Notes: generated by a model not told the origin, from the sequence alone. 64,000 nt of DNA from GCA-2718815 sp963578105 (GCA_963578105.1 CAUZBP010000018.1:1-64000), one strand, 5' to 3'; shown: positions 1-9,252, numbered from the stretch's first letter. Program-made: numbers and translations.

Positions 1-1
1 G

Positions 2-223
2 AAAGTACCCGGCTACCCACCGCCGGGATCCGTTGATACCGTGGGGGCCGGGGACAGTGCTACCAGCGGCATTGTCGCGTCACGACTGGCCGGGGCCAAT
101 GAAGTGGAAGCGGCAGTGGTGGGTAATTTGGTGGCTTCCGTGACGGTACAACAATTGGAGACGACCGGCGTCGCTGATCCCGTTCAGGTTCTGTCCCGGT
201 GGGAGCAGGTGTCGATGAGATAG
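2..223 (+). CDS. PfkB-family carbohydrate kinase, C-terminal fragment
   Basis: The 5' end lies outside the window; the frame is open from base 2 to a TAG at 221-223. The visible 73 residues contain DTVGAGDS, the C-terminal PfkB signature: the Asp is the catalytic base and GAGD forms the anion hole. It is followed by the helix GNLVASVTVQQLETTG, common at the C-terminus of ribokinase-like enzymes. The family phosphorylates sugars or nucleosides with ATP in the cytoplasm; the substrate cannot be told from this piece. The next gene on the same strand is a sugar-phosphate isomerase/epimerase, which fits a small sugar-catabolic operon. The stop codon sits inside a 15-bp tandem repeat. Confidence 0.85.
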   Translation, partial: KVPGYPPPGSVDTVGAGDSATSGIVASRLAGANEVEAAVVGNLVASVTVQQLETTGVADPVQVLSRWEQVSMR

Positions 224-258
224 AAGCCGATGAGATAGAAGCCGATGCGATAGAAGAT
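214..258. repeat. 15-bp tandem repeat, three copies
   Basis: Unit GATGAGATAGAAGCC occurs perfectly at 214-228 and 229-243. A third copy at 244-258 has three mismatches. The first copy carries the TAG stop of the kinase gene. The unit is a multiple of three, so slippage would not shift the frame; every copy brings a TAG in the kinase frame. Confidence 0.9.
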
Positions 259-359
259 GCCGAAGGAGGACTTTATTGTGTTTGCCTTTCAACAGGAAGG
301 ACCTGCTGACAACTGAATTTGAAATTTTCAGTGGTTCGATTTTTTTGGAGGATCAGATC

Positions 360-1220
360 ATGGGCCTTAAATATTCTGTGGTGCTTAACGTTTTAACGAC
401 CGGTGATGCCGGCTGCAGCGTGTGGGAACATCCGCACGAGGTGCTCGAGACGATTGCCGAGGCCGGCTACGACGGTGTGGACATGGATGCGGAACCGGAC
501 AGGATCGATCGGAAACGGTTCCACGAGGTGCGTGATTTGGCCTTTTCGCTGGGGTTGAAGGTGCCCGCGCTGCTTGGCGCCTGGGCACCCTGGCACTGCG
601 GCGAGCAGAGGGACCTGTGCTCGACTGACGAGGCGGTCCGCATGCGCGGCGTGGGTTATGCCAAGCGTTCTGTGGACTTGGCCGCCGAGTTCGAGGATCC
701 ACCACTGTTCGAGCTTTGTGCCTGTCCTATCGAGAATGAATATCCGTTGTCTTCGACACCGATCGAAACGTTACACACTCAATTTATCCGCTCGGCCCGG
801 GAGGTTGCAGAGTACGCAGCGCCCAAAAATGTGAACATCACCATCGAACCGGTTAATAAATTTGAGGCGCATCCCGGATATCTGAACTCGATTCCTGAAG
901 CACAGCGTGTCATTGACGAGGTCGGCATGGACAATCTGGGGGTTCAGGCTGATTTTTATCATATGAATATGGCAGATGGACCGATCATCGAAACCCTGCA
1001 ATCGGTCGGAAGCCGGTTGATGCACATTCATCTGGCCGAGAGCAACCGCGCCATCCTCGGTACGGGGCACCTGGACTTTGTCGGGATTGCCAAAACCCTT
1101 CAGGAAATGAATTTTACGGGCTATTTGTCCATGGACAGCGTACCGGCCAAACCGGATTGGAAGACCGTCGTCCAGCAGGCAATCAGTTACATGAAGGAAG
1201 CGGAGCGGCAGGTGGCGTGA
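360..1220 (+). CDS. Sugar phosphate isomerase/epimerase (xylose isomerase-like TIM barrel)
   Basis: 286 residues, AP-endonuclease-2/xylose-isomerase-like TIM barrel as in IolE and D-tagatose 3-epimerase. Probable metal and substrate residues on successive strands: E163 (TIEPVNKFEAH), D198 and H201 (ADFYH), H224 (HIHLAES), then D259 (LSMDS), where relatives usually have Glu. The family isomerises or epimerises keto-sugars or inosose-type substrates with Mn or Mg in the cytoplasm. ATG 360 has GGAGG at 347-351, eight bases upstream. A longer in-frame start, TTG 276, also has GGAGG (265-269), but its extra 28 residues are not fold-like. It follows a PfkB kinase at short distance, so a joint sugar pathway is likely. 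The exact substrate is unknown. Confidence 0.8.
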   Translation: MGLKYSVVLNVLTTGDAGCSVWEHPHEVLETIAEAGYDGVDMDAEPDRIDRKRFHEVRDLAFSLGLKVPALLGAWAPWHCGEQRDLCSTDEAVRMRGVGYAKRSVDLAAEFEDPPLFELCACPIENEYPLSSTPIETLHTQFIRSAREVAEYAAPKNVNITIEPVNKFEAHPGYLNSIPEAQRVIDEVGMDNLGVQADFYHMNMADGPIIETLQSVGSRLMHIHLAESNRAILGTGHLDFVGIAKTLQEMNFTGYLSMDSVPAKPDWKTVVQQAISYMKEAERQVA

Positions 1221-1288
1221 AAACCTGCAAGGTCGCCGACAGGTTTCCGGAAACGTTTTGTAGAACGATTGGAACCATTGCCCGCAGG

Positions 1289-3013
1289 TCAAGAATTTCC
1301 AGGAATTTTCTGTGACGGAAGCGAGACCTCACCGATCCGCTGCAGCAAGGCAGCACGGCGCAGCGGGTCTTCGTTGTGTTGAAAGTAGAAATCATCCAAA
1401 AAATGCAGAAGTTGGCGGACTTCCTGCTGCTCGACCCCGGGGAGTGTGACCTTGATGTAGTCGTCCAACCAGGTCGGCAGGTGGAGAAATTCCACGCCCT
1501 CACGATCCTGCAAACTCTCCAGGTACTCTCCGTCGTAGTAGTTGATGGTCGCACGCACCTCCGTCCCATCAGGCCCCGAAAATTGAATGCGCTTCAGAGG
1601 AGCCCGTGGTGGAGAGTCCGTGAAAGACAAACAGGCGCCACGCTTGATCAGGTAGTCCATCGGAGCAGGTTTCTCGTGTCCCGGTCGTTGGCGCTGGGGA
1701 ATTGATTGGTGTGCCACAAACTCGTCCGTCAGTCCGGTTGAAATCTCAATCGCTGTGGGGATATTCGCATAGTAGACCAGCATGGCGCGCGAGCCTCCGA
1801 AACCCGCCACCATGTCCGGTTCCCGTACATAGGTTGCCAACGTGGTTCCGTCACGCTGCGCCCGTTTAACAGCATCTGGCGGGTAATGGTGCCACTCGTC
1901 AGTAATCCCGTAATGCTGCTGACGGGGTTGCTCGTACGGCTGGGTGCGAAGTCCGACCGCCAGCACCAGCAGGGCCGCCACTGCCCACCGCCAGCAGGGC
2001 GAAGTCAAAAGGATTCCCAGGGCATGTTCCACCAGGACGAATGCCAGGGGAGTGATGGGGAGTAAAAAGCGAGCAAACATAAAGTCACCGCCGACGCGCA
2101 CCACGTAGAATGTGTAGAGCAGTACCAACGACCCGGCCAGCAGCAACACACGGCCCTCCTGATCGGCCCACTGACGGCGGTACACCACTCGCCACAGCAG
2201 TGCAGCCAAAGCAAATGGCACGGCCCAGAGAACGTAATAAGTTGACAGGTAGAGCCACAGATAGCGGATGCCTTGCCCGTAGTAGGTCAGGTCACCGCTC
2301 TTGGCGTAATAGGTGTTGGGAAAAGGCCAACCGTAGTAGTCAAATCGCCAAATCCAGTAGGGCAGATAAACAAACAGCAGCGGCAGGGCATATCTCAGTA
2401 CCGTCTTCCATCCCGGTTTTGCCACGGCCAGGAGCCACAGGCCGGCCAATCCCGCCACCAACAGGCCTTCAGGTCGGGTGAGAGCTGCCAACGTGAGCAG
2501 AATACCAGCGCTTCGAGTGAACGGTTGTCTCGGTATGGTCAAAACGAGCACACCCGCGGTGACCAGGAACGTGAACAACGCTGTTTCCAGACCACTGGTT
2601 GCGTAAACCTGCAGGTCGTGGTGAAGTAGCACCCCAATCGCCGCGAAGGGAAGGCATGGTAAACCACTGGGAGCCTGCCGACTGGCCCACAGCAGGACTG
2701 CGACAAGTCCTGCGTAACACGTGATGCTTAATACGATGGACAGCCACACGGGATCCAGGTTCAGGCCCATACCGGCAGCGAGCATCAGTGTCCAAAGAAA
2801 ATTGGTGTAGCCTTCGACCTGTTCTCCAGCGTTGAATACGAGGCCATGTCCTTCCACAAGATTACGAGCGTAACGAAATGAAATGAAAGCGTCGTCGCAA
2901 ACCCAGGCATATTTGCAGGCCCAATAGAGTCCCCAGCTGGCGCTGGCCACACAAATTACAAGAGTCAGATGGCGCCTTGATAACGATTCAATCAATGAAT
3001 TTCTTACTTCCAT
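1289..3013 (-). CDS. GT-C fold membrane glycosyltransferase (AftB-like N-terminus)
   Basis: 574 residues with about ten hydrophobic helices in the first 370 and a soluble C-terminal part. Near the N-terminus CDDAFISFRYARNLVEGHG (about residues 39-57) followed by VEGYTNFLW is the pattern of polyprenyl-phosphate-sugar-dependent GT-C enzymes such as mycobacterial AftB; the paired Asp in the first extracytoplasmic loop is the presumed catalytic or metal site. By family it would move a sugar from a lipid carrier to a surface glycan outside the cytoplasmic membrane. ATG 3013, no clear ribosome site. It is divergent from a paralogue at 3502 with the same DDA-FRY and VEGYT-FLW signature. Acceptor and sugar unknown. 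Confidence 0.75.
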   Translation of the reverse strand: MEVRNSLIESLSRRHLTLVICVASASWGLYWACKYAWVCDDAFISFRYARNLVEGHGLVFNAGEQVEGYTNFLWTLMLAAGMGLNLDPVWLSIVLSITCYAGLVAVLLWASRQAPSGLPCLPFAAIGVLLHHDLQVYATSGLETALFTFLVTAGVLVLTIPRQPFTRSAGILLTLAALTRPEGLLVAGLAGLWLLAVAKPGWKTVLRYALPLLFVYLPYWIWRFDYYGWPFPNTYYAKSGDLTYYGQGIRYLWLYLSTYYVLWAVPFALAALLWRVVYRRQWADQEGRVLLLAGSLVLLYTFYVVRVGGDFMFARFLLPITPLAFVLVEHALGILLTSPCWRWAVAALLVLAVGLRTQPYEQPRQQHYGITDEWHHYPPDAVKRAQRDGTTLATYVREPDMVAGFGGSRAMLVYYANIPTAIEISTGLTDEFVAHQSIPQRQRPGHEKPAPMDYLIKRGACLSFTDSPPRAPLKRIQFSGPDGTEVRATINYYDGEYLESLQDREGVEFLHLPTWLDDYIKVTLPGVEQQEVRQLLHFLDDFYFQHNEDPLRRAALLQRIGEVSLPSQKIPGNS

Positions 3014-3501
3014 TTAGAATTGTGAGAGACAACCTTGGTGGCCAACCGGTGAGCATGTGTGGTGGTTTCACTGATCCGTGTTCCGCAAGTTGTTGCTGGG
3101 ACCCGGGCTGTCAGCGGTCGAACGGTTCTTTAGTTTTAAATTAAAGAGTCTCGATCCTTCAATCTCAATGGGTTGGTAGACAGGATTAGGAGAGAGAAAT
3201 TTGAGGGAAATTGCCAGGGAGTTTGGTTGCTTTGTCCAAATTGTGTCCCCTGGACGTGGCGAAAGACAGACACGGCGATCTGATCGGAACCGATTCAGGG
3301 GACCGAGTCTGTCCCTGAAGGGGTGCTGGAGAGACGATTCTTATGGACTCTGAATTTGGTTTTTCAAAATTATGATTGACCCGCTGGGAAACTCCGTGTA
3401 CGGTCGGGGCGCTCCATCGTTTGACAGTAGTGTGACCTGTTATCGTCATACGAAATCGAGCTTCACCCATGTCCTGCTAGAACGGATGAACTAACCGTAC
3501 C
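3014..3501. other. Gene-free divergent spacer between two GT-C genes
   Basis: 488 bases holding the promoters of two divergent paralogues. Short open frames here show no family signature. An imperfect inverted repeat at 3294-3319 is listed separately. No clear sigma-70 promoter could be picked out. Confidence 0.6.
3294..3319. repeat. Inverted repeat, REP-like
   Basis: Arms TTCAGGGGAC (3294-3303) and GTCCCTGAA (3311-3319) pair with a single bulged G around a 7-base loop. No T-tract follows, so it is not an intrinsic terminator. The GGGGAC/GTCCC core resembles palindromes scattered in intergenic DNA of planctomycetes and near RAYT-type genes, but no such gene is visible here. Confidence 0.5.
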
Positions 3502-5265
3502 ATGAGTCGTGTCCGTGGTCGCAGTGCGATACCAGAGCGCGTCATTTTCCTGTGTTTATTCCTTGCAGCCGGAGTCGGACTCTACAAGGGCTGGCAAGTC
3601 TTCTGGTTTCTGACAGATGACGCATACATTGCCTTTCGCTATGTGAGTAACAGCGTGTTGGGACTGGGTTACGTATGGAATGCGGCTCCGTTCCAGCCTG
3701 TCGAGGGTTACACGAGTTTTTTGTGGGTCGTGATCCTAGACCTTACCTGGAAGGTAACGGGTGTCGAGCCACCGAAGTCTGCAAACACGATTGCGTTTTT
3801 CTTTTCGTACCTCACTCTGATGGTCAGTGGACTGCTGCTTTTCCGTATGAAATGGTCTTGTCGGCTGCAAAGCAACCGGCTCCTTTTTGTGGCGCTGCTG
3901 ATGATCTTTCTGCTTCTTAACCGAAGTTATCTTGCTGGGAGCAGTTCGGGTCTGGAAACCGCCATGTTTTGTTTCCTGGTGACCGTCTGGGTCTTCATCT
4001 TCACGTCGATCGTCTGTCCGACCCGACAAGCCCTCTGGGGATCCGGTACTGCTGCGTGCATTGCGTTGACCCGTCCGGATGGGTTGCTTTTCTGTCTGGC
4101 GACGATGGTCATTGTCGCACGACTTGCCTTTTGTGCCGGGGAAAGAAAACGGGCCTGGCACCTGGTGTTTTGTGCCAGTCCGCTCCTGGTTGTTCCGGCA
4201 CACATGGGATGGAGACTTTGGTTTTACAGGTCGTGGCTTCCCAATACCTACTACGCCAAAGTGGTTGAAGCCTGGCCACAGAGTGGTATGCGCTACGCAC
4301 TGTCCTTTGTCTTGGAATATGCGCTCTGGTTGGTGCTCGCGGTTCTTGTCGCGGTGGGTATCGTCTGGTTGAGATCGATGAAGAGAATCTGTGATGCGCA
4401 ACCTGAAACCACTTGGAAAACCCGCTGGGGAGAATTTCTCACGACCGGACCAGTGGTGACTGTTGTCGTCACCCTGTCACTTCTGGCCCACGTTGCATAT
4501 TACACCCTGATCGTTGGCGGCGATCACTTTGAATACAGAGTTTATAACCACATCCTGCCTTTTTGTTTTATTTCCTTTGTGTGGAGTATCAATCGCTTGC
4601 AGGCAGGAAGATGGCAGGCGATTGGCTGGTCAAGTGCACTCGTTATACTTTCCCTGCCCGTTCCATGGACCCATTGGGCGCTAACACACCACCTGGACAC
4701 GCGACAGGAAACGCATGTCATGCGGGTGCCGATTGCCCCGGCCTGGCCTCAGCCCCTGCAGTGGTATGCCCGGCTGTTTGACGAGGTCCAATCCTGGCTG
4801 ATTGTGCATCATGTTGGTATGCGGCATCAGGAGCACAAAGCATTCTGGAAACACCAATTGAATCTCTATCCATCGCGACAAGAGGGTTTGAGGATGCCCC
4901 GGGAGGGATTTCCCGTCTTTGTGGAAGGAACGGTCGGAGTTCCGGCCTGGGTCATGCCACACGTCAACATCATGGACGTCCACGGTCTGAATGATTTTGT
5001 GATCGCCAGGACGCCAGTACCGGAAGACCAGGTTCGTGTGATGGCGCACACGCGACGTCCACCACCCGGTTATATTCAAAGCTTCCGGCCCAACGTAATA
5101 CGCGCAGAATCGGGAATCACCACCAAGGTCAGAAAAAAACCACTGACCGCAGATGAAATTCACGCATTAGAAAGATCCTGGTGGAAAAAATATGGGAAGA
5201 TGGACCCGCCCAGGAGAACCGGGGTGTCAACCCCGTCGAAGGAGTCAGGGTTGATTCACCAATAA
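3502..5265 (+). CDS. GT-C fold membrane glycosyltransferase, paralogue of the minus-strand neighbour
   Basis: 587 residues, multi-span membrane protein. The N-terminal loop reads LTDDAYIAFRYVSN (Asp39, Asp40) followed by VEGYTSFLW, the same arrangement as the divergent gene at 1289-3013. The last 170 residues are soluble. Expected role: transfer of a sugar from a polyprenyl-phosphate donor to an envelope glycan at the outer face of the inner membrane. It lies 18 bp before an SGNH-hydrolase-like gene, so the two are probably cotranscribed, perhaps glycosylating and (de)acylating the same polymer; that link is inference. Start ATG 3502. Confidence 0.75.
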   Translation: MSRVRGRSAIPERVIFLCLFLAAGVGLYKGWQVFWFLTDDAYIAFRYVSNSVLGLGYVWNAAPFQPVEGYTSFLWVVILDLTWKVTGVEPPKSANTIAFFFSYLTLMVSGLLLFRMKWSCRLQSNRLLFVALLMIFLLLNRSYLAGSSSGLETAMFCFLVTVWVFIFTSIVCPTRQALWGSGTAACIALTRPDGLLFCLATMVIVARLAFCAGERKRAWHLVFCASPLLVVPAHMGWRLWFYRSWLPNTYYAKVVEAWPQSGMRYALSFVLEYALWLVLAVLVAVGIVWLRSMKRICDAQPETTWKTRWGEFLTTGPVVTVVVTLSLLAHVAYYTLIVGGDHFEYRVYNHILPFCFISFVWSINRLQAGRWQAIGWSSALVILSLPVPWTHWALTHHLDTRQETHVMRVPIAPAWPQPLQWYARLFDEVQSWLIVHHVGMRHQEHKAFWKHQLNLYPSRQEGLRMPREGFPVFVEGTVGVPAWVMPHVNIMDVHGLNDFVIARTPVPEDQVRVMAHTRRPPPGYIQSFRPNVIRAESGITTKVRKKPLTADEIHALERSWWKKYGKMDPPRRTGVSTPSKESGLIHQ

Positions 5266-5283
5266 GTTGTCCGGACAAGTAAC

Positions 5284-6300
5284 ATGCAGCCTCATAAAAA
5301 AATAATGTTCAGTTTTCTGGCCGTGCTGGTTGCTGTGTTGTTTGCATTAGGAGTCGGTGAACTCTTGCTGCGCGTGACCGGCTTTGAATTCAATCTGCAT
5401 TTGAGCAAGATCGAATATGGCTGGCCTGATCCGGTCACCATGAAGCAACTTTACTACGCGGACCAGGATCTGCTGTGGGTCCCGCAGAACTACGAGAGTG
5501 TTCTCGAACGATGGCGAGAAAAAAAACCAGCCATCGTATTTATGGGTTGTTCATGTACCGAATCGGGAAAGTATGTCGGGTATTTCAGATCCATCATGAA
5601 GGAGGATGAAACGCGTCCACCTGCCAGTGTGATCAACGTGGGTGTCAGTGGTTGGACGACCTACCAGGGATTGCAACAGTTGAAACGAGATGTGCTTCCC
5701 CTCAAGCCCAAGATCATCACCGTCTATTATGGATGGAATGATCATTGGGCCAGTTTCGGCGTCGAGGACAAAGACGTCGGTAGATTCAATCGGGATCACC
5801 CCGGCTGGTTGTTGAAGCTCAACCGGTTGAAATTAGTGCAACTGTTCCAGTCGGTCTTCATCAGGCAATACAAGACGAACACGACAGAATTACGTCCTCC
5901 CCGGGTTTCACTTGCGGACTTCAAGAGCAACTTGCGCCAAATCACCCGAATTGCTGCTGAAAACGGGATCGTTCCGGTGCTGATCACGGCACCGTCATCT
6001 CATGTGAAAGGTGAGGAGCCACAATATTTGGCGGAGCGGGGCCTCACGAATTTAAATAATTTGATTCCGTTGCATCAGGAATATGTCGGCGCTGTGAGGG
6101 AGGTTGCGCGCGAGGAGGGTGTCCATCTGGTCGACCTCGCTGAAGAATTTGACAAGTTGTTCCAGGAATACCCGCTCAAGCGGCAACTCTGTTTCAAGAA
6201 CGATGGAATTCATGCAGCACCTGAAGGAGACCAGATCATTGCTGATTTGATCTATGACTATTTTCAGCGGCATGACTTTGTTAACCTGACCGTCCAATGA
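5284..6300 (+). CDS. SGNH/GDSL hydrolase-like membrane-anchored protein
   Basis: 338 residues. One N-terminal hydrophobic helix (about 8-28) anchors or exports the protein. SGNH blocks are present: block I GCSCTESG with Ser90 as nucleophile, block II around G120-VSG, block III GWND with Asn152, block V DGIH with Asp307 and His310. In block I the usual Asp of GDS is Cys89, an unusual but fold-compatible change because the Asp is not a triad member. The family contains esterases and polysaccharide O-acetyl transferases or esterases; a periplasmic glycan deacylase or acylase would fit the GT-C gene 18 bp upstream. Substrate unknown. ATG 5284 follows the preceding stop closely. Confidence 0.75.
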   Translation: MQPHKKIMFSFLAVLVAVLFALGVGELLLRVTGFEFNLHLSKIEYGWPDPVTMKQLYYADQDLLWVPQNYESVLERWREKKPAIVFMGCSCTESGKYVGYFRSIMKEDETRPPASVINVGVSGWTTYQGLQQLKRDVLPLKPKIITVYYGWNDHWASFGVEDKDVGRFNRDHPGWLLKLNRLKLVQLFQSVFIRQYKTNTTELRPPRVSLADFKSNLRQITRIAAENGIVPVLITAPSSHVKGEEPQYLAERGLTNLNNLIPLHQEYVGAVREVAREEGVHLVDLAEEFDKLFQEYPLKRQLCFKNDGIHAAPEGDQIIADLIYDYFQRHDFVNLTVQ

Positions 6301-6448
6301 GGGCGGCAAGTCGGTTTTCTCGGAGCAGCGTCAAACATCGTGTCAGGCGATTTGACATTGTCGGGGCGCGGTTTTATGCTGACGTCCAGTCGTCCCGACT
6401 CGATTCGGTGACGGATCAAACCACCCATCATTCAGGTTGGGGCTTATC

Positions 6449-8896
6449 ATGAGAACCAAAAGTTGTCTTCCGGCGCTACTGTTGCTTTTCATGGGAAGCT
6501 CATCAGTCCTCGCCTTGCGGGCTGAAACCACGTCTAGCGGTTCGGAAGCTGGTGGTGACGCTCGGGTGCAGACCGATGTTCCGGCGGGTCACTCCTACCA
6601 CGGTGATTTTCTCAATGAAGGTCCGCGGCAGCAGGCATATTTGATGGGAGGCACCGGCGTTGTCCACTTTCCGGTAACGACAAAAAATGACCTTGTCAGG
6701 CAGTTCTGCGAACAGGGACTTGGCCAGGTCTACGGATTTTGGTTTCTGGAAGCGGAACGGTCGTTTCGTCAGGCACTGACGCTGGATCCTGATTGCGCGG
6801 CGGCCTACTGGGGAGCAGCCCTGGCGACGCTCCATACGGAAAAACGTGCCAAAGGATTTATTGACGAGGCAATGAAGCGCTCGGATCAGGCCAGCGAGCG
6901 CGAACAGAAGTACATTGAGGCATTACATGCCTACATCGAAACGGGAGAAGAAGAAAAGAAAAAACGAGCGGAAGAGTACACGCAAGCTTTAGAAGACATT
7001 GCCCTGGAATTTCCCGAGGATCTGGAAGCCAAGGCCCTGCTGGCTCTTCAGTTGTATCTCAATCGCCAGGAAGAAATCAAAGGGTTGAGTCATTTGGCGG
7101 TAGACGCTCTGCTGAATCAGATCTTGCAAAAGCAGCCAATGCATTCGTCCCATCACTTTCGAATCCACCTTTGGGACAAAAAAAAACCCGAACTGGCGCT
7201 CGCCTCTGCTGCCCTCTGCGGACAACTGTCTCCTGCGATCGCCCACATGTGGCACATGCCCGGCCATATCTATTCGCGTTTAAAACGCTACGAAGACGCT
7301 TGCTGGCAACAAGAGGCTTCCGCGCGGGTGGATCACGCTCACATGATGCGAGATCGGGTCCTGCCTGACGAGATTCACAACTTCGCGCACAACAACGAAT
7401 GGTTTATCCGGAATATGAACCACGTGGGCCGTGTGCGGGATGCCGTTGATCTGGCCAAGAACATGGTCACCCTTCCCCGGCATCCGCGTTTCAACACGCT
7501 GCAGAAAAAAGGGAGCGCGTATTATGGACGTTCGCGACTTTTCGAAACGCTACGCCGCTACGAGTTGTGGGACGAGATGATTGAATTGTGCCACTCGAAC
7601 TATTTGGAGCCCACCGACGATTTCAAAGAGCAGGTGAAACGGTTGCGCCATTTGGGTGCGGCTTATTTTCACACGGGCCGCACGGCCTTGGGGGAGACTC
7701 AGCTCAACGAGTTGCTCACGCTGCTTGAGGTAGAAAATGGTACTCGGGAAAAAACTCTAGCCGAGGCGGAGAAGAAGGCTCGCCAGGAGGCAATCGATGA
7801 GGCATTGGTGGATCGGGCCACGGCAGATGCTGAAGCCAAATCAAAGCAGGAAGGCGACGACGAGCAGCAAATAAAACAGGCTAGGTGCGAGGCGGCGGAA
7901 GGGTCGCGCGAGGAACAGTTGGCGAAGAACCAGGAACAAATCTCTGAAAAGGCCGAACAAGCTGGCAAGGATTTTGATTCTAAAATTGAAGAGGCGGAGC
8001 AGGCGACCTACGAATTGAAAAGTCATCTCGCGGTGACGCAGGACGATTACGGGACTGCCGTGGATTGGCTGGAAAAAGCGAAAATCGACGGCTTGGAGCT
8101 GGCCTGGGCAAAATATTTGGCGGGAGAATCGGAGGCCGCCCTGAAAGATGCTCGGGAACATGTCGACGGGAAGGAGCAGGAAGTGCAACCGCGCGCCCGC
8201 CTGGTGGAATTGCTCTGGCTGGCTGGTCAGCGGGAGGACGCAAAGAAGGCCTTTGAAGTTCTCAGTCAGAGTTCCTCTTCGATCGATATGGATTTGCCTA
8301 TTTTCCAACGCCTGGCACCCATTGCCGCGGAACTGGAGTTGCCTGTCGACTGGCGCATCTTCCACCCTCCGGCAAACGATCTGGGACCGCGTCCAGACTT
8401 GGACACTCTCGGACCGTTTCGTTGGCAACCGTCGCCGGCGGCCGACGGTCAAGTTCAGGATTCACAAGGCAAAACTGTCAGGTTGAAGCAGTTCAGGGGA
8501 CGACCCACGATTGCCATTTTCTATCTGGGGGTTGGCTGCCTGCATTGCGTTGAACAGCTTCACGCATTTGCGGAAGACGTGGATCAATTTAACGCTGCAG
8601 GGATCGACGTGATTGCGGTCAGCACTGACACCCAGGCGAAGTTGAAACAGTCGATTGAAAACTACGATGCTGGCGAGCTTCCGATTGCTCTTTTTTCAGA
8701 CTCGAATTTGGATGTTTTCAAGACGTATCGATGTTACGATGATTTCGAGAAGCAACCGCTTCACGGGACTTTTTTAATGGACAGTGAAGGCCTCGTTCTT
8801 TGGCAGGACATTAGCTACGAACCGTTCATGGACCTTGAATTTTTGTTGGGCGAATCTCAGCGGTTATTGGGTCAACGTCGACAGTCGTCGTTTTGA
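6449..8896 (+). CDS. Exported TPR / coiled-coil / peroxiredoxin-like fusion protein
   Basis: 815 residues from ATG 6449, chosen over TTG 6437 because MRTKSCLPALLLLFMGSSS then starts a normal Sec signal. Residues about 85-420 are helical repeats of TPR type (for example FRQALTLDPDCAAAYWGAAL). Residues about 430-525 are a Glu/Lys/Ala-rich predicted coiled coil. The last 170 residues form an AhpC/TSA-like thioredoxin fold with Cys697-LHC-Cys700 after the motif IAIFYLGVG. The CxxC pair suggests thiol-disulfide or peroxidase chemistry outside the cytoplasm, with the repeats as docking surface. Stand-alone in its transcript as far as can be seen. The planctomycete family is uncharacterised; function is inferred from domains only. 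Confidence 0.8.
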   Translation: MRTKSCLPALLLLFMGSSSVLALRAETTSSGSEAGGDARVQTDVPAGHSYHGDFLNEGPRQQAYLMGGTGVVHFPVTTKNDLVRQFCEQGLGQVYGFWFLEAERSFRQALTLDPDCAAAYWGAALATLHTEKRAKGFIDEAMKRSDQASEREQKYIEALHAYIETGEEEKKKRAEEYTQALEDIALEFPEDLEAKALLALQLYLNRQEEIKGLSHLAVDALLNQILQKQPMHSSHHFRIHLWDKKKPELALASAALCGQLSPAIAHMWHMPGHIYSRLKRYEDACWQQEASARVDHAHMMRDRVLPDEIHNFAHNNEWFIRNMNHVGRVRDAVDLAKNMVTLPRHPRFNTLQKKGSAYYGRSRLFETLRRYELWDEMIELCHSNYLEPTDDFKEQVKRLRHLGAAYFHTGRTALGETQLNELLTLLEVENGTREKTLAEAEKKARQEAIDEALVDRATADAEAKSKQEGDDEQQIKQARCEAAEGSREEQLAKNQEQISEKAEQAGKDFDSKIEEAEQATYELKSHLAVTQDDYGTAVDWLEKAKIDGLELAWAKYLAGESEAALKDAREHVDGKEQEVQPRARLVELLWLAGQREDAKKAFEVLSQSSSSIDMDLPIFQRLAPIAAELELPVDWRIFHPPANDLGPRPDLDTLGPFRWQPSPAADGQVQDSQGKTVRLKQFRGRPTIAIFYLGVGCLHCVEQLHAFAEDVDQFNAAGIDVIAVSTDTQAKLKQSIENYDAGELPIALFSDSNLDVFKTYRCYDDFEKQPLHGTFLMDSEGLVLWQDISYEPFMDLEFLLGESQRLLGQRRQSSF

Positions 8897-9252
8897 GATG
8901 CTGCGACTACCGCGTCTTGCTGCCGGTCGGACCGGGACCGTAGCGAGTGTCATGGACGACGACAACCGTGCCAGCGGCCAGCGCGACCGGACAGCTGAAT
9001 GTCTGACCGAACTTGCTGGTCAGTAAACAAAGTTTTTCCGGGACTTTCCATGGTCGTGCGAATCGACTAAAGCGATGTGCTTGAATTCGCGTTTCAGCGG
9101 TTGATTGTGCAATGAAGCCAGCAACGTGCCACACGGTGTCCGCACCATACCACCCTCGCTGCACCATTGCACCGCTAGTGATTGCTGTTTTCTGTTTTCG
9201 AATCGGCGAAATTGGTTTGCGGAAGGAATACTGTCATTCAAAGGAGAATACC
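8897..9252. other. Gene-free spacer
   Basis: 356 bases between the fusion protein gene and the DUF1080 gene. Only short frames without signatures are present. The ribosome site AAGGAG at 9241-9246 belongs to the next gene. No terminator hairpin with a T-run was found. Confidence 0.6.

Noticed and set aside
6330..6355. Hairpin after the SGNH gene
   Set aside because: The arms pair only with a two-base bulge and no T-run follows, so it is not called a terminator.
8907..9167. Small minus-strand gene of 86 residues
   Set aside because: Its last 35 residues look somewhat protein-like, but there is no ribosome site, family or conserved motif.
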